A stretch of DNA of 64,000 nucleotides from AC-32 sp963765785 (GCA_963765785.1 CAVXXW010000019.1:62001-126000), one strand, 5' to 3'; positions 1-8,580 are shown, counted from the first letter of the stretch. The notes: generated by a model not told the origin, from the sequence alone. Numbers and translations are program-made.

Positions 1-76
1 GTGGCCGCCTAGCGGCCGATGAGTTGCCACGGCGCCGGCCGTCCTACCTCCCAGTGACGAAGCGAAGGAGGTCGAG

Positions 77-652
77 GTGGCACGCGTAGTGGCAACGGAG
101 TTCGTGACGCTGGACGGCGTCTTCGAGGACCCGGGCGGGTCGGAGAGCCTCGAGCGCGGAGGCTGGGCCTTCCAGTTCGAGCGCGGCGAGGACGGCGACA
201 AGTTCAAGCTCGACGAGACGATGGGCTCGGACGCGCTCTTGCTCGGACGCCGCACGTTCGAAGAGTTCGCGAAGCACTGGCCCTCGCGCGACGGCGAGTT
301 CGCCGACAAGTTCAACGGGCTGCCCAAGTACGTCGTCTCCTCGACGCTCGACGACCCGGAGTCGGTCTGGAGCAACTCGCGCGTCGTGACGCTCGACGAC
401 GTCCGCGCCCTTCGCGAAGGCGACGGCGGCGACATCGTCGTCCACGGCAGCGGCCGGCTCGTCAGGGCACTGCTCGAGAACGGCCTCGTCGACGAGCTTC
501 GGCTGATGGTCTACCCGGTCGTCCTCGGCAGCGGGAAGCAGCTGTTCGGCGAAATGTCCGGGTCGAAGCCGCTCCGGCTCGTCGAGGCGCGGCCGGTCGG
601 GCCGGACGGCGTCGTCATCCTCACCTACCAGCCGGCCGGTGACGACGCCTAG
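77..652 (+). CDS. Dihydrofolate reductase-family protein (RibD C-terminal fold)
   Basis: A 191-residue cytosolic protein of the RibD C-terminal/DHFR-like family, probably an NADPH-dependent reductase of unknown substrate. The family pattern is visible: TLDGVFEDPGG near residues 12-22, a GRRTFEEFAKHWP segment near 57, a VVHGSGRLVRALL nucleotide-site strand and the PVVLGSGKQLF hairpin near the C-terminus. The GTG start is chosen because GAAGGAGG lies just upstream. It overlaps the following AraC-type gene by 14 nt, so the two are probably co-translated. Stand-alone members are mostly uncharacterised; a role in folate or riboflavin synthesis is not implied. Confidence 0.9.
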   Translation: MARVVATEFVTLDGVFEDPGGSESLERGGWAFQFERGEDGDKFKLDETMGSDALLLGRRTFEEFAKHWPSRDGEFADKFNGLPKYVVSSTLDDPESVWSNSRVVTLDDVRALREGDGGDIVVHGSGRLVRALLENGLVDELRLMVYPVVLGSGKQLFGEMSGSKPLRLVEARPVGPDGVVILTYQPAGDDA

Positions 653-1067
653 CCGCCGCCACCTGCTCCGCGCCAAGGACCTCGTGGACGCGCGCTACCG
701 TGAGCCGCTCGACGTAGCTGCGCTGGCGCGGGCCGCGCACCTCTCGGAGGCGCACTTCAGCCGGGAGTTCCGGCGCACGTTCGGCGAGACCCCGCACCGC
801 TACCTCCTGACGCGGCGGCTCGAGCGCGCGGCCGCGCTGCTGCGGCAGACCGACCGCAGCATCCCGGAGATCTGCTTCGCCGTCGGCTTGCGCAGCGTCG
901 GCTCGTTCACGACGAGCTTCGGCAAGGCGTTCGGCCGCTCGCCCGCGGCCTACCGCGCCGCGCATCCACCGGCCGCGGAGCGCGCACCGATCCCGACGTG
1001 CCTGATCCAGGCGTGGGGCCGGCCTGGATCCAGCAGGTTTCGAGAAGACGAGCAGCGGGTCGCGTGA
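639..1067 (+). CDS. AraC-family helix-turn-helix regulator, HTH domain only
   Basis: A 142-residue protein that is almost entirely an AraC/XylS DNA-binding domain. The first helix-turn-helix is around residues 33-50 (AHLSEAHFSREFRR) and the second around 75-107, ending in the family signature GRSPAAYR. It lacks the N-terminal sensory domain of full-length AraC proteins and carries a short basic tail. The GTG start lies inside the upstream reductase gene. The glyoxalase-like gene begins 40 nt downstream, so these three form a likely operon that the protein may regulate. The inducer is unknown. Confidence 0.88.
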   Translation: MTTPSRRHLLRAKDLVDARYREPLDVAALARAAHLSEAHFSREFRRTFGETPHRYLLTRRLERAAALLRQTDRSIPEICFAVGLRSVGSFTTSFGKAFGRSPAAYRAAHPPAAERAPIPTCLIQAWGRPGSSRFREDEQRVA

Positions 1068-1107
1068 CTAGCCTCGCGCGGATCAACGACTCGATTGGAG
1101 GACGACG

Positions 1108-1521
1108 ATGCTGAACCAGCTCGCGAACGTACAGGTCTGGGTCAACGATCAGGACGAGGCGCTCGCCTTCTACACCGACAAGCTGGGCTTCGAGGTGCGC
1201 GAGGACGTGACCGTGCCCGAGCTCGGGAACTTCCGCTGGCTCTCCGTCGGCGTGCCCGGCCAGGACGTCGCGATCGTGCTGATGGCCGTGCCCGGCGCGC
1301 CCGTCTTCGACGACGAGACGCGGCAGCAGATCCTCGACCTGCTCGCGAAGGGTGCCTCCGGCGGCCTCTTCTTCACCACCGAGGACTGCCGTGCCAGCTA
1401 CGAGGAGCTCGCCGGCCGCGGCGTCGAGTTCACTCAGGAGCCGACCGAGCAGCCGTACGGCGTCGACGCCGGCTTCCGCGATCCCTCCGGCAACCAGTTC
1501 AGGATGGTGCAGCGGAGCTGA
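1108..1521 (+). CDS. VOC-superfamily (glyoxalase/bleomycin-resistance fold) protein
   Basis: A 137-residue vicinal-oxygen-chelate protein. It starts with the ANVQVWVNDQDEALAFY strand-helix unit (residues 5-21), followed by the LGFEV turn, and ends with FRDPSGNQF, the second half-site of the fold. A good GGAGGACG ribosome site precedes the ATG. Members include lyases, dioxygenases and antibiotic-binding proteins, and the substrate cannot be told from sequence. It follows the DHFR-like and AraC genes on the same strand. Confidence 0.88.
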   Translation: MLNQLANVQVWVNDQDEALAFYTDKLGFEVREDVTVPELGNFRWLSVGVPGQDVAIVLMAVPGAPVFDDETRQQILDLLAKGASGGLFFTTEDCRASYEELAGRGVEFTQEPTEQPYGVDAGFRDPSGNQFRMVQRS

Positions 1522-1566
1522 GGCCGGTACCAACTCGGAACACGGAATGTTGAGAGGACAGCTACG

Positions 1567-3741
1567 TTGAACACGCCTATGGGCACCCCCGAGTCATCTC
1601 CTCGGCTCGCGCGCCTGGCACACGTGATCGTGCGCCGCCGCAAGCTCGTAATCGGCGCCTGGATCGTGCTGACGCTGTTCGGCGCATACTCCGCCGGGCA
1701 GGTCTCGAAGCGCTGGTTCCAGAGCTTCTCGATCCCCGGCTACTCGGCGTACGAGACGAACCAGAAGACGCTGAAGATCTTCGGGCAGGGCGAGCAGGCG
1801 CCGCAGGTCGCGGTCTTCCGCACCTCCGGCGACGTGACCAAGGAGACCGGCATCGCGAAGGCCGTCGCGGCCGCGGCGGCGGTCAACCCGGGCTCGCGCA
1901 CCTCGTCGTACTTCTCGACTCACAGCCGCGATTACGTCTCGAAGGACGGCCGGACGACGTTCGCCGTGATCTACCCGCCCGGCACGCCGACCTTCAGCTC
2001 GTCGACGCACATCGATCAGGTGCGCGCGAAGCTCAAGGCCGCGACGCCGGCGGGCGTGCAGTCGTTCCTGACCGGCCGCGACGCGATCCAGCAGGACTCC
2101 TCGGGCGGCTCGACCGGCGGGCCGAGCGTGCTCACAGAGGCCCTGATCGGCGGCGCCGGCTGTCTCGTGATCCTGTTCTTCGTCTTCGGGACGCTGCCCG
2201 CCGTGCTGATGCCGATCGTGGTCGCGGCCGCAGCGATCCTCAACACGTTCACGCTCGTCTGGCTGCTGACGTACGTGACCAACGTCTCGATCATCGTCGA
2301 GTTCCTGATCGCGCTCGTCGGCCTGGGCGTGGCGATCGACTACGCGTTGCTGATGATCTTCCGCTTCCGCGACGAGCTGCGCGAGGGCGAGGACGTCGAG
2401 ACCGCGATCGTCGAGACGATGACCCACGCGGGCCGCTCGGTGATCGTCTCCGGCTCGACCGTCGCGGTCGGCCTGCTCTCGATGATCGTGCTGCCGCTGC
2501 CGTTCATCCGCTCGATCGGGATCGGCGGCCTGCTGATCCCGACGGTGTCGGTGCTGACAGCGATCACGCTGCTGCCCGCGCTGCTCGCGGTGATGGGAGC
2601 GCGGATTAACAGCGTCCGCCTGCTGCCGAAGCGCTTCGTCGACAAGGGCCACCCCGAGGAGGGCCTATGGGGCAAGTGGGCCAACCTGGTCGTCCGCAGG
2701 CCATGGCCGGTCGCGCTGACCGGCCTCGCGATCGTCGGCGTGCTCGTCTTCTACGGGGTGCAGCTGAACCCGAGCGAGGCACAGGCGAAGGACATCCCGG
2801 GCAAGGGCGACGCGATCAACGGCCGCGATGCGCTCGCCGACGCGGGCTTCTCGGCGGGCGTGCTGAAGCCGTTCGTCGTGCTCGTCGAGAACGGCGGCGA
2901 CCGCCAGGCGATCGTGGCCAAGCTGCGCACCGTCCCCGGTGTGGTCGGAGCGGTCGCCCCGCCCGACTGGGTGAAGGGCGACGCGAGCCTGATCGAAGCC
3001 TTCCCTAACGCGGATGGCGCGGCGAAGTCGACGCGCACGACGATCAAGCGCGTCCGCGCGGCGCTGAAGGGAACGAGCGCCAGCCTCGGCGGCGTCGCGC
3101 CCGAGGACCGCGACTTCGTCGCCGCGGTCTACTCGAAGTTCCCGTACGTGCTCGCCTTCGTCGTGCTGCTGACGTTCCTGCTGCTGGCGCGCGCGTTCCG
3201 GTCGATCGTGCTGCCGATCAAGGCGGTGGTGCTCAACCTGCTCTCGTTGGCGGCGGCCTTCGGGATCATCGTCTTCATCTTCCAGGACGGCCACGGCTCG
3301 GATGCGATTTGGGGGGTGCCCGCGACGCACGCGATCATCGCGTGGATTCCGTTAATGATCTTCGCGTTCCTCTACGGGCTCTCGATGGACTACGAGGTCT
3401 TCATGCTCTCGCGCATGCGCGAGGCCTACGACGAGTTCGGCGACACGCCGAAGGCAATCTCGCTCGGCCTGGCGCGAACCGGGAAGCTCGTGACGAGCGC
3501 CGCGCTCGTCCTGATGTTCGCCTTCTTCGTGCTCTCGTCGAGCCCGGGTGTCGACATCAAGCAGTTCGGGATCGGCCTCGCCGCCGGGATCATCTTCGAC
3601 GCGACCGTGATCCGGGCGCTGCTCGTGCCGTCGCTCATGCGGCTGTTCGGCGAGTGGAACTGGTGGATGCCGACCGCCGCCAAGAAGGCCCTGTTCGTGC
3701 GCGAGCCGCGGCCCCAGGAACCGGCGCTCGACTCGGCCTAG
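1567..3741 (+). CDS. MMPL-family (RND superfamily) transporter
   Basis: A 724-residue inner-membrane transporter of the MMPL/RND type. It has the two-fold layout of the family: one N-terminal membrane helix (about 22-42), an extracytoplasmic loop, a five-helix bundle (about 185-350), then a repeat of helix, loop and bundle (about 378-700). The second bundle carries YGLSMDYEVFMLSRMRE, the conserved Asp/Tyr region tied to proton coupling, and the first has the matching VGLGVAIDYALL. The start is the TTG after GAGAGGA; an ATG four codons later is possible. Substrates in this family are lipids, siderophores or drugs. It ends close to a convergent MoaD-like gene. Confidence 0.93.
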   Translation: MNTPMGTPESSPRLARLAHVIVRRRKLVIGAWIVLTLFGAYSAGQVSKRWFQSFSIPGYSAYETNQKTLKIFGQGEQAPQVAVFRTSGDVTKETGIAKAVAAAAAVNPGSRTSSYFSTHSRDYVSKDGRTTFAVIYPPGTPTFSSSTHIDQVRAKLKAATPAGVQSFLTGRDAIQQDSSGGSTGGPSVLTEALIGGAGCLVILFFVFGTLPAVLMPIVVAAAAILNTFTLVWLLTYVTNVSIIVEFLIALVGLGVAIDYALLMIFRFRDELREGEDVETAIVETMTHAGRSVIVSGSTVAVGLLSMIVLPLPFIRSIGIGGLLIPTVSVLTAITLLPALLAVMGARINSVRLLPKRFVDKGHPEEGLWGKWANLVVRRPWPVALTGLAIVGVLVFYGVQLNPSEAQAKDIPGKGDAINGRDALADAGFSAGVLKPFVVLVENGGDRQAIVAKLRTVPGVVGAVAPPDWVKGDASLIEAFPNADGAAKSTRTTIKRVRAALKGTSASLGGVAPEDRDFVAAVYSKFPYVLAFVVLLTFLLLARAFRSIVLPIKAVVLNLLSLAAAFGIIVFIFQDGHGSDAIWGVPATHAIIAWIPLMIFAFLYGLSMDYEVFMLSRMREAYDEFGDTPKAISLGLARTGKLVTSAALVLMFAFFVLSSSPGVDIKQFGIGLAAGIIFDATVIRALLVPSLMRLFGEWNWWMPTAAKKALFVREPRPQEPALDSA

Positions 3742-3753
3742 GTCGGCCTAGTT

Positions 3754-4017
3754 CTACCCGCCGCTGATCGCAGCGATCACGTCGACCCGCGAAGCGGGCT
3801 CTAGCGAGCTTTCGAGCCCGCCTCGCTCGCGGTCGACGTAGACGTTGATGTGCGGGCGCAGCTTCGGGCCTGGCTCGACGAGGCGGTCGCGCATCCCGGG
3901 CCACCGCTCGTCCAGACGATCGATCGCCTCGTCGACGGTCGCCGCTTCGACCTCGAGCTCGCGCGGGAGCCCGGGGAAGAGCGGCGGCAGGATCGGCGGG
4001 AGGTGCAGCTCGGCCAT
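3754..4017 (-). CDS. MoaD/ThiS-family sulfur-carrier-like protein
   Basis: An 87-residue ubiquitin-fold protein ending in Gly-Gly, the C-terminus that MoaD and ThiS use as a thiocarboxylate carrier. The core DEAIDRLDERWPGM and PHINVYVDRE segments fit the family. Its ATG shares one base with the TGA of the upstream propeller gene (TGATG), so the two are translationally coupled. No MoeB/ThiF-type activating enzyme is adjacent. The pairing with a BNR-repeat propeller suggests a dedicated role, not molybdopterin or thiamine synthesis, but this is inference. Confidence 0.85.
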   Translation of the reverse strand: MAELHLPPILPPLFPGLPRELEVEAATVDEAIDRLDERWPGMRDRLVEPGPKLRPHINVYVDRERGGLESSLEPASRVDVIAAISGG

Positions 4018-5090
4018 CAGTCGGCGGACGCGACCGTCACGGAGGTGATGCCCGGGAAGAGGCCGCCGATCTGGCTCCAGCTGTCGCCCTCGTCGATGCT
4101 CGCAAAGAGCTGGCCGGTGCTCGTGCCGAAGTAGAGCCCGGGCTCGTCCTCCTTGTCGATCGTCATCCCGTCGCGGAGGACGCCGACATAGGCGTCCTCG
4201 CTCGGCAGGCCCTGGTCGAGCCGCTGCCAGCTCGACCCGGCGTCGCGCGTGCGCCAGACCGCCGCTTGGCCGTCCGGCATCGTCCGGCCGTGGCCCGGGT
4301 CGAGCGGAATCACGTAAAACGTGTCGCGGTCGTGCGGGTGGGTCGCCGCCGCAAAGCCGAACTCCGACGGCAGCCCTTCCGTGATCTCCGTCCAGGTCTT
4401 CCCGCCATCGTCGCTGCGGTGCATGCCGACATGGTTCTGTTGGAACATACGCTCGAAGTCCGCTGCCGGCGCCACCTTGTGGACGCAGAAGCCGATGTCC
4501 TCGTAGTCCGCCGGCCAGTCCCGGCGCAGCCCTTTGTTGCGGGGCTCCCACGTCTGGCCGCCGTCGGTCGTCTCGAAGAGGCTGAAGCCCTGGACGATCA
4601 CCCAGAAGCGGTTCTGCTCGTCCGGATGCGGGATGATCGCCGAGAGGCCGAGATGGCCGGGCGGCTGCTGGGCCGGGTCGTTCCAGGCCTCACGGCCCTC
4701 CTGGCCCTCGAAGGTCGTCATCAGCGAGAAGTTCCTGCCGCCGTCGGTGCTCTCGAAGAGGCCCGCCGACTCGGCGCCGACGAGCAGGCGGCCGTGCACC
4801 GGCATGACGTGCGAGACCTTCGAGAGGCGCAGGCCGTCGCCCTCCGGGTAGCCGATGCCTTCGCTCGAGTGCTCCCAGGTCTCGCCGAGGTCGTCGCTGC
4901 GCCAGATCGCGGAGCCGAGCCACTCGCTCGCGGCGGCGGCGTAGATCGTGCCGGAGTCGGGATCGAGCACCGCGTGGTAGATGGGCCAGCTCTCGCAGTA
5001 GGGGCCGCGCACGGTCCAGTCGCGCCGGTCGCCGCTTTCCAGCACGAACAGGCCCTTGCGCGTGCCGACCAGGAGCATGCTCTTCGACAT
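4017..5090 (-). CDS. BNR-repeat/sortilin-like beta-propeller protein (exo-alpha-sialidase-like)
   Basis: A 357-residue protein built from repeated Asp-box motifs such as SDDGGKTW, TDGGQTWEP, TRDAGSSWQ and DEGDSWSQ, marking a multi-bladed propeller of the sialidase/Vps10 type. It opens MSKSMLLVGTRKGLFVLES and has no signal peptide, so it is probably cytosolic. The ATG is chosen because GGAGGTGAACC precedes it. The sialidase Arg triad is not evident, so glycosidase activity is doubtful. Its stop overlaps the start of the MoaD-like gene, so the pair works as a unit. Confidence 0.85.
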   Translation of the reverse strand: MSKSMLLVGTRKGLFVLESGDRRDWTVRGPYCESWPIYHAVLDPDSGTIYAAAASEWLGSAIWRSDDLGETWEHSSEGIGYPEGDGLRLSKVSHVMPVHGRLLVGAESAGLFESTDGGRNFSLMTTFEGQEGREAWNDPAQQPPGHLGLSAIIPHPDEQNRFWVIVQGFSLFETTDGGQTWEPRNKGLRRDWPADYEDIGFCVHKVAPAADFERMFQQNHVGMHRSDDGGKTWTEITEGLPSEFGFAAATHPHDRDTFYVIPLDPGHGRTMPDGQAAVWRTRDAGSSWQRLDQGLPSEDAYVGVLRDGMTIDKEDEPGLYFGTSTGQLFASIDEGDSWSQIGGLFPGITSVTVASAD

Positions 5091-5214
5091 CGGTTCACCT
5101 CCGTCTCGACGGTCGTCCTTCATTAGACCGGATTCGGAGAGCTAACTCATCGACGGGTTGCAGCGCCCGCGGCACCGCACCCACGGCGCCCCCGACTTGG
5201 CGGCTCGGCCAGCC

Positions 5215-5715
5215 CTAGGGGTTGAGCGGCGCGCAGCGCGGCTCGTGCGTCTCGGCGAGCCGGCGGAGGAGCGCATGCAGCTCGGCGCGTTCCTCCTCGT
5301 CGAGCGGCGCGAGGAAGTCGTCCTCGAGCTGCCGCGAGAGGCTACGCAGCCGCTTGACCGTCTTCTTGCCTTCCGGCGTCAGCTTCACCAGGTGCCGCCG
5401 GCGGTCGTTCGGGTCGCGCTTGCGCTCGACGAGGTCCTGCTCCTCGAGCTCGTCCATCAGCCCGACGAGCTGCCCGTGGTCGTAGCCGAGCGCGTCGGCG
5501 ATCGACCCCTGGGTCTCGCGGGAGCCTTCTTCGAGGACGAGCAGCACCGCGTGGTGGTACGGGTGCAGGCCGGTCTCCTCGTAGGCCGCCAGCGCACGTT
5601 CCTTGGCGGCGAAGCCGAGTCGCTTGAGCAGGAAGGTCGTCGACTCGAGGAGCTCCTTCGGCACTCGCGGCGACGCGGCGAGCGGGGTCTGGGGTATCGA
5701 TGTGGTGACGTTCAT
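5215..5715 (-). CDS. MarR-family transcriptional regulator
   Basis: A 166-residue winged-helix regulator. The recognition helix region SIADALGYDHGQLVGLMDELEEQ is followed by the wing DPNDRRRHLVKLTPEGK, the MarR hallmark. It is transcribed divergently from the MFS exporter starting at 5791, with a 75-bp gap containing the inverted repeat GTTGT-N5-ACAAC. By analogy with known MarR/exporter pairs it probably represses both itself and the exporter until a small hydrophobic ligand binds. Confidence 0.92.
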   Translation of the reverse strand: MNVTTSIPQTPLAASPRVPKELLESTTFLLKRLGFAAKERALAAYEETGLHPYHHAVLLVLEEGSRETQGSIADALGYDHGQLVGLMDELEEQDLVERKRDPNDRRRHLVKLTPEGKKTVKRLRSLSRQLEDDFLAPLDEEERAELHALLRRLAETHEPRCAPLNP

Positions 5716-5756
5716 CGCAAAAAGAGTAGCGCACTCAAAGGTTGTTCTGCTAGATT

Positions 5757-5771
5757 GTTGTTCGAGACAAC
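5757..5771. promoter_or_regulatory. Likely MarR operator in divergent promoter region
   Basis: GTTGT, TCGAG, ACAAC: perfect 5-bp inverted arms around a near-palindromic centre, between the MarR gene and the MFS exporter. Further GTTGTT (5741) and ACAAC (from 5786) copies flank it, so a second overlapping site is possible. Size and position fit MarR dimers. Confidence 0.55.
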
Positions 5772-5790
5772 GATTCGGGAGGACAACAAC

Positions 5791-7257
5791 GTGGGAGATG
5801 CCGTCCGGAAAGACCGCCGCTGGAGCGCACTGGCGCTGATCGTGACCGCACAGTTCATGGTCATCCTCGACGTCGCGATCGTGAACGTCGCGCTGCCGTC
5901 GATCAAGTCCGACCTCGACTTCTCGCAGGCGAACCTGCAGTGGGTCATCTCGGCCTACGCGATCATGTTCGGGGGCGTGCTGCTGCTGGGCGGCAGGCTC
6001 GCGGACGTGCTCGGGCGCAGGCGCCTGTTCGTCGGCGGGCTCGCGCTCTTCACCGCCAGCTCCCTCCTCTGCGGGCTCGCTTGGTCGGAAGGCTCGCTGA
6101 TCGGCTTCCGCGCTCTGCAGGGCCTCGGGGGCGCGCTGCTCGCGCCCGCGGCGCTCTCGCTGCTGATGACGACCTTCGCCGAGGGCCGCGAGCGCAACCT
6201 CGCGCTCGGAATCTACGGCGCGGCCTCGGGCAGCGGCGCCGCGGTCGGTGTGCTGCTCGGCGGCGTGCTGACCTCCTACCTCAGCTGGTCGTGGGTCTTC
6301 TTCATCAACGTGCCCGTCGGCCTAGCGGCCATGGCGCTCGCGCCGGTCCTGCTGACCGCGGGCGCGCGCTCGGCCGGCCGCCGGCACTTCGACGTTCCCG
6401 GCGCCGTGTCGATCACGGCCGGGCTGATGCTGCTCGTCTACGCGACCACCCGCGCGACGATTGACGGCTGGACCGCACCCGTGACCCTCGCCCTGTTCAG
6501 CGTCTCCGCGCTGCTCGTGGCGGCGTTCGTCCTGATCGAGCTGCGCTCGCCAGCGCCGTTGCTGCCGATGCGGATCTTCCGCTCGAGGACGCTGACCGGC
6601 GCCAACGCGGCAATGGCCATCGTCGGCTCGGTCGCGTTCTCGGAGTTCTTCCTGCTGACGCTGTACCTGCAGGACGTGCTGCACTACTCGGCGATCGAGA
6701 GCGGCGTCGCGTTCAGCGGCTTCGCGCTCGCGGTCGTCGTCGTCTCGAACCTCGCGCAGATGATCGTGACGCGGTTCGGCGTCCGGCCGACGCTCGCCGT
6801 CGGCCTGTTCGCCAGCGCCCTCTCGGTCGCCTGGCTGACCCGCCTGCCGGTCGAGGGCCACTACTTCTGGGACCTGTTCCCGGCCTTCGTGCTCGGCGGC
6901 GCCGGCATGGGCATGTCGTTCGTGCCGGTCACGATCGCGAGCCTGAGCGGCGTCGAACGGGCCGACGCCGGCGTCGCTTCCGGGCTGGTCAACACGAGCC
7001 GTCAGATCGGCGGCGCGGTCGGCCTCGCCGCCGTCAGCGCGATCGCCGCGACCTCGACGAGCTCGTTCGCCAGCTCCAACGGCGTCTCGGCTGCGAGCGC
7101 CGCCGCGCTCGACCACGGCTTCCAGACCGGGCTCTACGCCCTGACGGGGTTGCTGGTGCTCGGGCTGGTGATCGCCCTCACGCTCGTCCGACCGCCGGCA
7201 CCGAAGACCGAGGTCGTACCGGAACCCGAGCTCCCGGTCCTCGAGGAGGCAGCATGA
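5791..7257 (+). CDS. DHA2-family MFS drug exporter
   Basis: A 488-residue multi-span membrane protein. It opens with VTAQFMVILDVAIVNVALPSI, the typical first helix of EmrB/QacA-type exporters, and has motif A as GGRLADVLGRRR. A GSGAAVGVLLGG motif-C-like helix follows. Length and hydropathy fit 14 membrane helices. The GTG start is chosen for the GGGAGGA eight bases upstream; coding frame extends further upstream only by chance across the MarR gene. The divergent MarR regulator suggests induction by a toxic compound. Confidence 0.92.
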   Translation: MGDAVRKDRRWSALALIVTAQFMVILDVAIVNVALPSIKSDLDFSQANLQWVISAYAIMFGGVLLLGGRLADVLGRRRLFVGGLALFTASSLLCGLAWSEGSLIGFRALQGLGGALLAPAALSLLMTTFAEGRERNLALGIYGAASGSGAAVGVLLGGVLTSYLSWSWVFFINVPVGLAAMALAPVLLTAGARSAGRRHFDVPGAVSITAGLMLLVYATTRATIDGWTAPVTLALFSVSALLVAAFVLIELRSPAPLLPMRIFRSRTLTGANAAMAIVGSVAFSEFFLLTLYLQDVLHYSAIESGVAFSGFALAVVVVSNLAQMIVTRFGVRPTLAVGLFASALSVAWLTRLPVEGHYFWDLFPAFVLGGAGMGMSFVPVTIASLSGVERADAGVASGLVNTSRQIGGAVGLAAVSAIAATSTSSFASSNGVSAASAAALDHGFQTGLYALTGLLVLGLVIALTLVRPPAPKTEVVPEPELPVLEEAA

Positions 7258-7439
7258 GCGCCGCCTTGACGGGCTTCCGGGAGCTCGACGACCTCGTCCT
7301 CCACCTGAAGGGCCTCGTGATGGTGCAGGGCCTGCGCGAGCAGAGCGGCGCCGACGACCTCGAAATTGCCCAGTACGGCGCGGAGATCGAGCGCGTCCGC
7401 GAGCAGCTGGCGGAGTACGTGCGCGGCGCCGCGCGATGA
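7254..7439 (+). CDS. Small hypothetical protein coupled to the MFS gene
   Basis: A 61-residue protein whose ATG overlaps the exporter stop codon (ATGA) and is preceded by GAGGAGG, so translation is very likely. It is mostly helical and charged (ELDDLVLHLKGLVMV, EIERVREQLAEYV) with no membrane segment. I recognise no family. Its position suggests an accessory or regulatory partner of the exporter. Confidence 0.65.
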   Translation: MSAALTGFRELDDLVLHLKGLVMVQGLREQSGADDLEIAQYGAEIERVREQLAEYVRGAAR

Positions 7440-7501
7440 CTTTCGCACGGCGCCCGCGTCTACTTCGCTAGACAGGCTCCACACGACGAAAGGACGCGAC
7501 G

Positions 7502-7975
7502 ATGCCGATGGTCACTCCCTGGCTCTGGTTCGACACCGAGGGCGAACAGGCCGCCGAGCTCTACACCTCCGTCTTCCCGAACTCGCGGATCCTCGAGGTC
7601 ACGCGCTACGGCTCAGCCGGCCCGCGCGAGGAAGGGCTGGCGCTGACGGTCAGCTTCGAGCTCGACGGCCAGCGCGTGGTGGCGCTCAACGGCGGCCCCG
7701 ACTTCAAGCACAGCGAGGCGTTCTCGTTCCAGATCGACTGTGCCGACCAGGCCGAGGTGGACTACTACTGGGAGAAGCTCGGCGATGGCGGCGAGTTCGG
7801 CCCGTGCGGCTGGCTGAAAGACCGCTTCGGCCTCTCCTGGCAGGTCGTGCCCAGGCGGCTCCAGGAGCTGCTCGCCGACCCCGACAAGGAGAAGGCGCAG
7901 CGCGTGATGGCCGCGATGCTGAAGATGGGCAAGATCGAGGTCGACGAGCTCGAGCAGGCGGCGGTTTCGGCCTAG
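7502..7975 (+). CDS. PhnB-like VOC protein (3-dmu-9_3-mt domain)
   Basis: A 157-residue VOC-superfamily protein of the PhnB/COG3865 type. Hallmarks are PWLWFDTEGEQAAELYTSVFPNS at the start, VALNGGPDFKHSEAFSFQI in the middle and the terminal GWLKDRFGLSWQVVP. AAAGGACGCGACG precedes the ATG. The domain name refers to a methyltransferase, but members lack a SAM-binding fold and are mostly of unknown function. It appears to be a single gene. Confidence 0.9.
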   Translation: MPMVTPWLWFDTEGEQAAELYTSVFPNSRILEVTRYGSAGPREEGLALTVSFELDGQRVVALNGGPDFKHSEAFSFQIDCADQAEVDYYWEKLGDGGEFGPCGWLKDRFGLSWQVVPRRLQELLADPDKEKAQRVMAAMLKMGKIEVDELEQAAVSA

Positions 7976-8086
7976 CGTTCGCTCGGGCGGGACCCCGCGC
8001 TCCACCCCGAGTACGACGCCTGCGACCGGAGTAGACTGACCGAAGGTCTAGGAGTAGCAACCGGCGTTTTTGTCGAAAAGATTTTC

Positions 8087-8257
8087 GTGGACACGAACGA
8101 GATCGCCCTCCACAAACCGCTGATCATGTGCCAGGAGTGCGGGAGCCTGTGGCTCGACCCGGCCGAGCGCTGGCGGCTCTACCTCGACAGCGACGAGCCG
8201 CCGAACGCCGTGCCGTACTGCCCGGTCTGCGCGGCCCGCGAGTTCGACCCCGACTAA
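8087..8257 (+). CDS. Small zinc-ribbon protein
   Basis: A 56-residue reading frame with two CXXC pairs, MCQECGSLW (residues 14-22) and YCPVCAARE (44-52), spaced as in a zinc ribbon. The acidic tail ends EFDPD. The GTG start is provisional because no clear ribosome site precedes it; an ATG at codon 14 would leave the first Cys pair at the very N-terminus. Four correctly spaced cysteines in a GC-rich frame argue for a real gene. Function is unknown. Confidence 0.6.
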   Translation: MDTNEIALHKPLIMCQECGSLWLDPAERWRLYLDSDEPPNAVPYCPVCAAREFDPD

Positions 8258-8303
8258 GTCTCGCCGCACGGTCAGTGGCGCCGCCGCCTCGCGCGCGGCA
8301 CAA

Positions 8304-8343
8304 CTAACGCAGGGCACGTTTTCCTAACGCAGGGCACGTTTTC
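8304..8343. repeat. Perfect tandem duplication of a 20-bp unit
   Basis: CTAACGCAGGGCACGTTTTC occurs twice with no gap, ending 17 bp before the next gene's ATG. The unit is less GC-rich than its surroundings. It lies just after the zinc-ribbon gene and may be a regulatory duplication or a short repeat family. Confidence 0.85.
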
Positions 8344-8360
8344 GCCACGAGGAGGGGTGG

Positions 8361-8564
8361 ATGGCGACCGAGGGGTTGCACGAGCTGCGGCCGGCGAGGA
8401 TCCGGGAGATCCTCGACGACCTCGTGCACCAGCGGCAGCGCCTACGCAACTCGCCGGGCGAGGCCGGGCTGCTGGAGGCGAACCGGCGCAGCATCGTCTA
8501 CTGGCAGACGGAGCTGTCGCGGGCGCTGCTCGCCGAGCGCGGTCACGCAGCGGGGCCGCGCTAG
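8361..8564 (+). CDS. Small hypothetical helical protein
   Basis: A 67-residue protein with a strong ribosome site (GAGGAGGGGTGG) before its ATG. It is charged and helical, with LRPARIREILDDLVHQRQRLR and LEANRRSIVYWQTELSRALL as two amphipathic helices, and no membrane or metal motif. It lies 16 bp before the CoA-transferase gene on the same strand. No family recognised. Confidence 0.6.
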   Translation: MATEGLHELRPARIREILDDLVHQRQRLRNSPGEAGLLEANRRSIVYWQTELSRALLAERGHAAGPR

Positions 8565-8580
8565 GGCATACGATCGCCGC

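Noticed and set aside
1..76. Short inverted repeat at the window's left edge
   Set aside because: GGCCGCCTAGCGGCC could be a terminator tail, but the upstream gene is not in view and the arms are short.
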